Shown here: piece after piece, positions 13,264 through 13,422 of the stretch
Layout of the letters: each line of letters begins with the position of its first letter
Numbering within the stretch: the first letter of the stretch is position 1
Source of the DNA: Chitinophagaceae bacterium
GTDB taxonomy: Bacteria > Bacteroidota > Bacteroidia > Chitinophagales > Chitinophagaceae
Direction: 5' to 3'
NCBI GenBank assembly: GCA_020853515.1
Contig: JADYYU010000288.1
Location: forward strand, 1-13,422
Length of the DNA stretch: 13,422 bases
Program-made: the position numbers and the translations under genes
Notes under the pieces: model-generated
The model's input: only the letters and a program-made list of their open reading frames with translations
What the model was told of the DNA's origin: nothing
Database searches by the model: none

Positions 13264-13422
13264 CTAGAGCCTACGCCCCATTTTCAAAACCATGATTCGT
13301 CTGAAACTCTCGTCGATGCGCGCCCGGCTGATTTCATTGTTCAGCACCATTTTTTTAATCGCCGCATGAATATTAGCCGGTGTGTACAAGGTCGCCTTTT
13401 CGATATTATTACTGAAAATCAA
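13264..13422 (-). CDS. Glycoside hydrolase family 3 protein, C-terminal end (partial)
   Basis: A partial gene entering from the right edge; 52 residues before a TAG stop at 13264-13266. The sequence LIFSNNIEKATLYTPANIHA, then IKKMVLNNEISRARIDES and FRRIMVLKMG, matches the end of the GH3 N-terminal barrel domain. In family members an MLLFSNN-like strand, an AIKKLV helix and the IDESVRRIL.LK helix close the barrel. In Bacteroidota such proteins are often beta-N-acetylhexosaminidases (NagZ-like) or beta-glucosidases. The protein ends soon after the barrel helix, which favours a single-domain NagZ-type enzyme over a two-domain glucosidase, but the catalytic residues lie outside the window and the reaction cannot be assigned. 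Confidence 0.75.
   Translation of the reverse strand: MIFSNNIEKATLYTPANIHAAIKKMVLNNEISRARIDESFRRIMVLKMGRRL

Noticed and set aside
1..13422. Mobile element, phage, CRISPR, tRNA, rRNA or defence island
   Set aside because: No transposase, integrase, repeat-spacer pattern, tRNA-like cloverleaf or defence-type domain was seen on either strand; the gene content is core housekeeping and envelope functions.

Overview
The window is an ordinary core-genome segment from a member of the Bacteroidota, most likely Chitinophagales/Sphingobacteriia, though the exact lineage is inferred only from family resemblance. Four things point there. There are type IX secretion system (T9SS) parts: a PorQ-like protein and a cargo protein with a C-terminal sorting domain. 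There are Bacteroidota-restricted families (DUF4286, DUF4878, a CarboxypepD-regulatory-like envelope protein). Several genes have TTTG-N18..22-TAnnTTTG promoters, and start codons are preceded by A-rich stretches rather than clear Shine-Dalgarno sites. Base composition is moderate to AT-rich, and coding is dense with no mobile element.

Layout. 1-1305: 3' part of leuS (+). 1381-2076: exported CarboxypepD-regulatory-like protein (+), converging 6 bases from porQ (-, 2083-3189). Divergent from porQ is a membrane-anchored GH25 muramidase (+, 3276-4016), which converges one base from a T9SS cargo protein (-, 4018-4980). Upstream of the cargo gene is a peroxiredoxin (-, 5018-5488), whose promoter is back to back with that of phoH (+, 5614-6600). 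phoH overlaps a YiiX/NlpC-P60-like lipoprotein gene (6590-7240). A DUF4878 lipoprotein (7282-7782) sits between a consensus promoter and a strong terminator. Then come pdxJ and murB (overlapping by 17 bases), two tandem RlpA-type double-psi beta-barrel proteins, an alpha/beta hydrolase and a two-CBS-domain protein with an ACT-like tail. On the minus strand at the right end are a 38-residue ribosomal protein THX gene, an HU DNA-binding protein gene with its terminator, a DUF4286 gene and the 3' end of a GH3 glycosidase gene.

Functional themes are cell-envelope and peptidoglycan work (GH25, MurB, two RlpA-like proteins, YiiX-like amidase fold, GH3), T9SS export (PorQ and cargo), and housekeeping (LeuRS, PdxJ, PhoH, HU, THX, peroxiredoxin). 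I see no phage, insertion sequence, CRISPR array, tRNA or rRNA, and no gene-free stretch over 300 bases. I found no convincing undescribed system. The items most worth a second look are the RlpA pair, which lacks residues linked to lytic activity in characterised RlpA, the CBS-ACT-like protein next to a hydrolase, and the YiiX-like lipoprotein embedded at the end of phoH.
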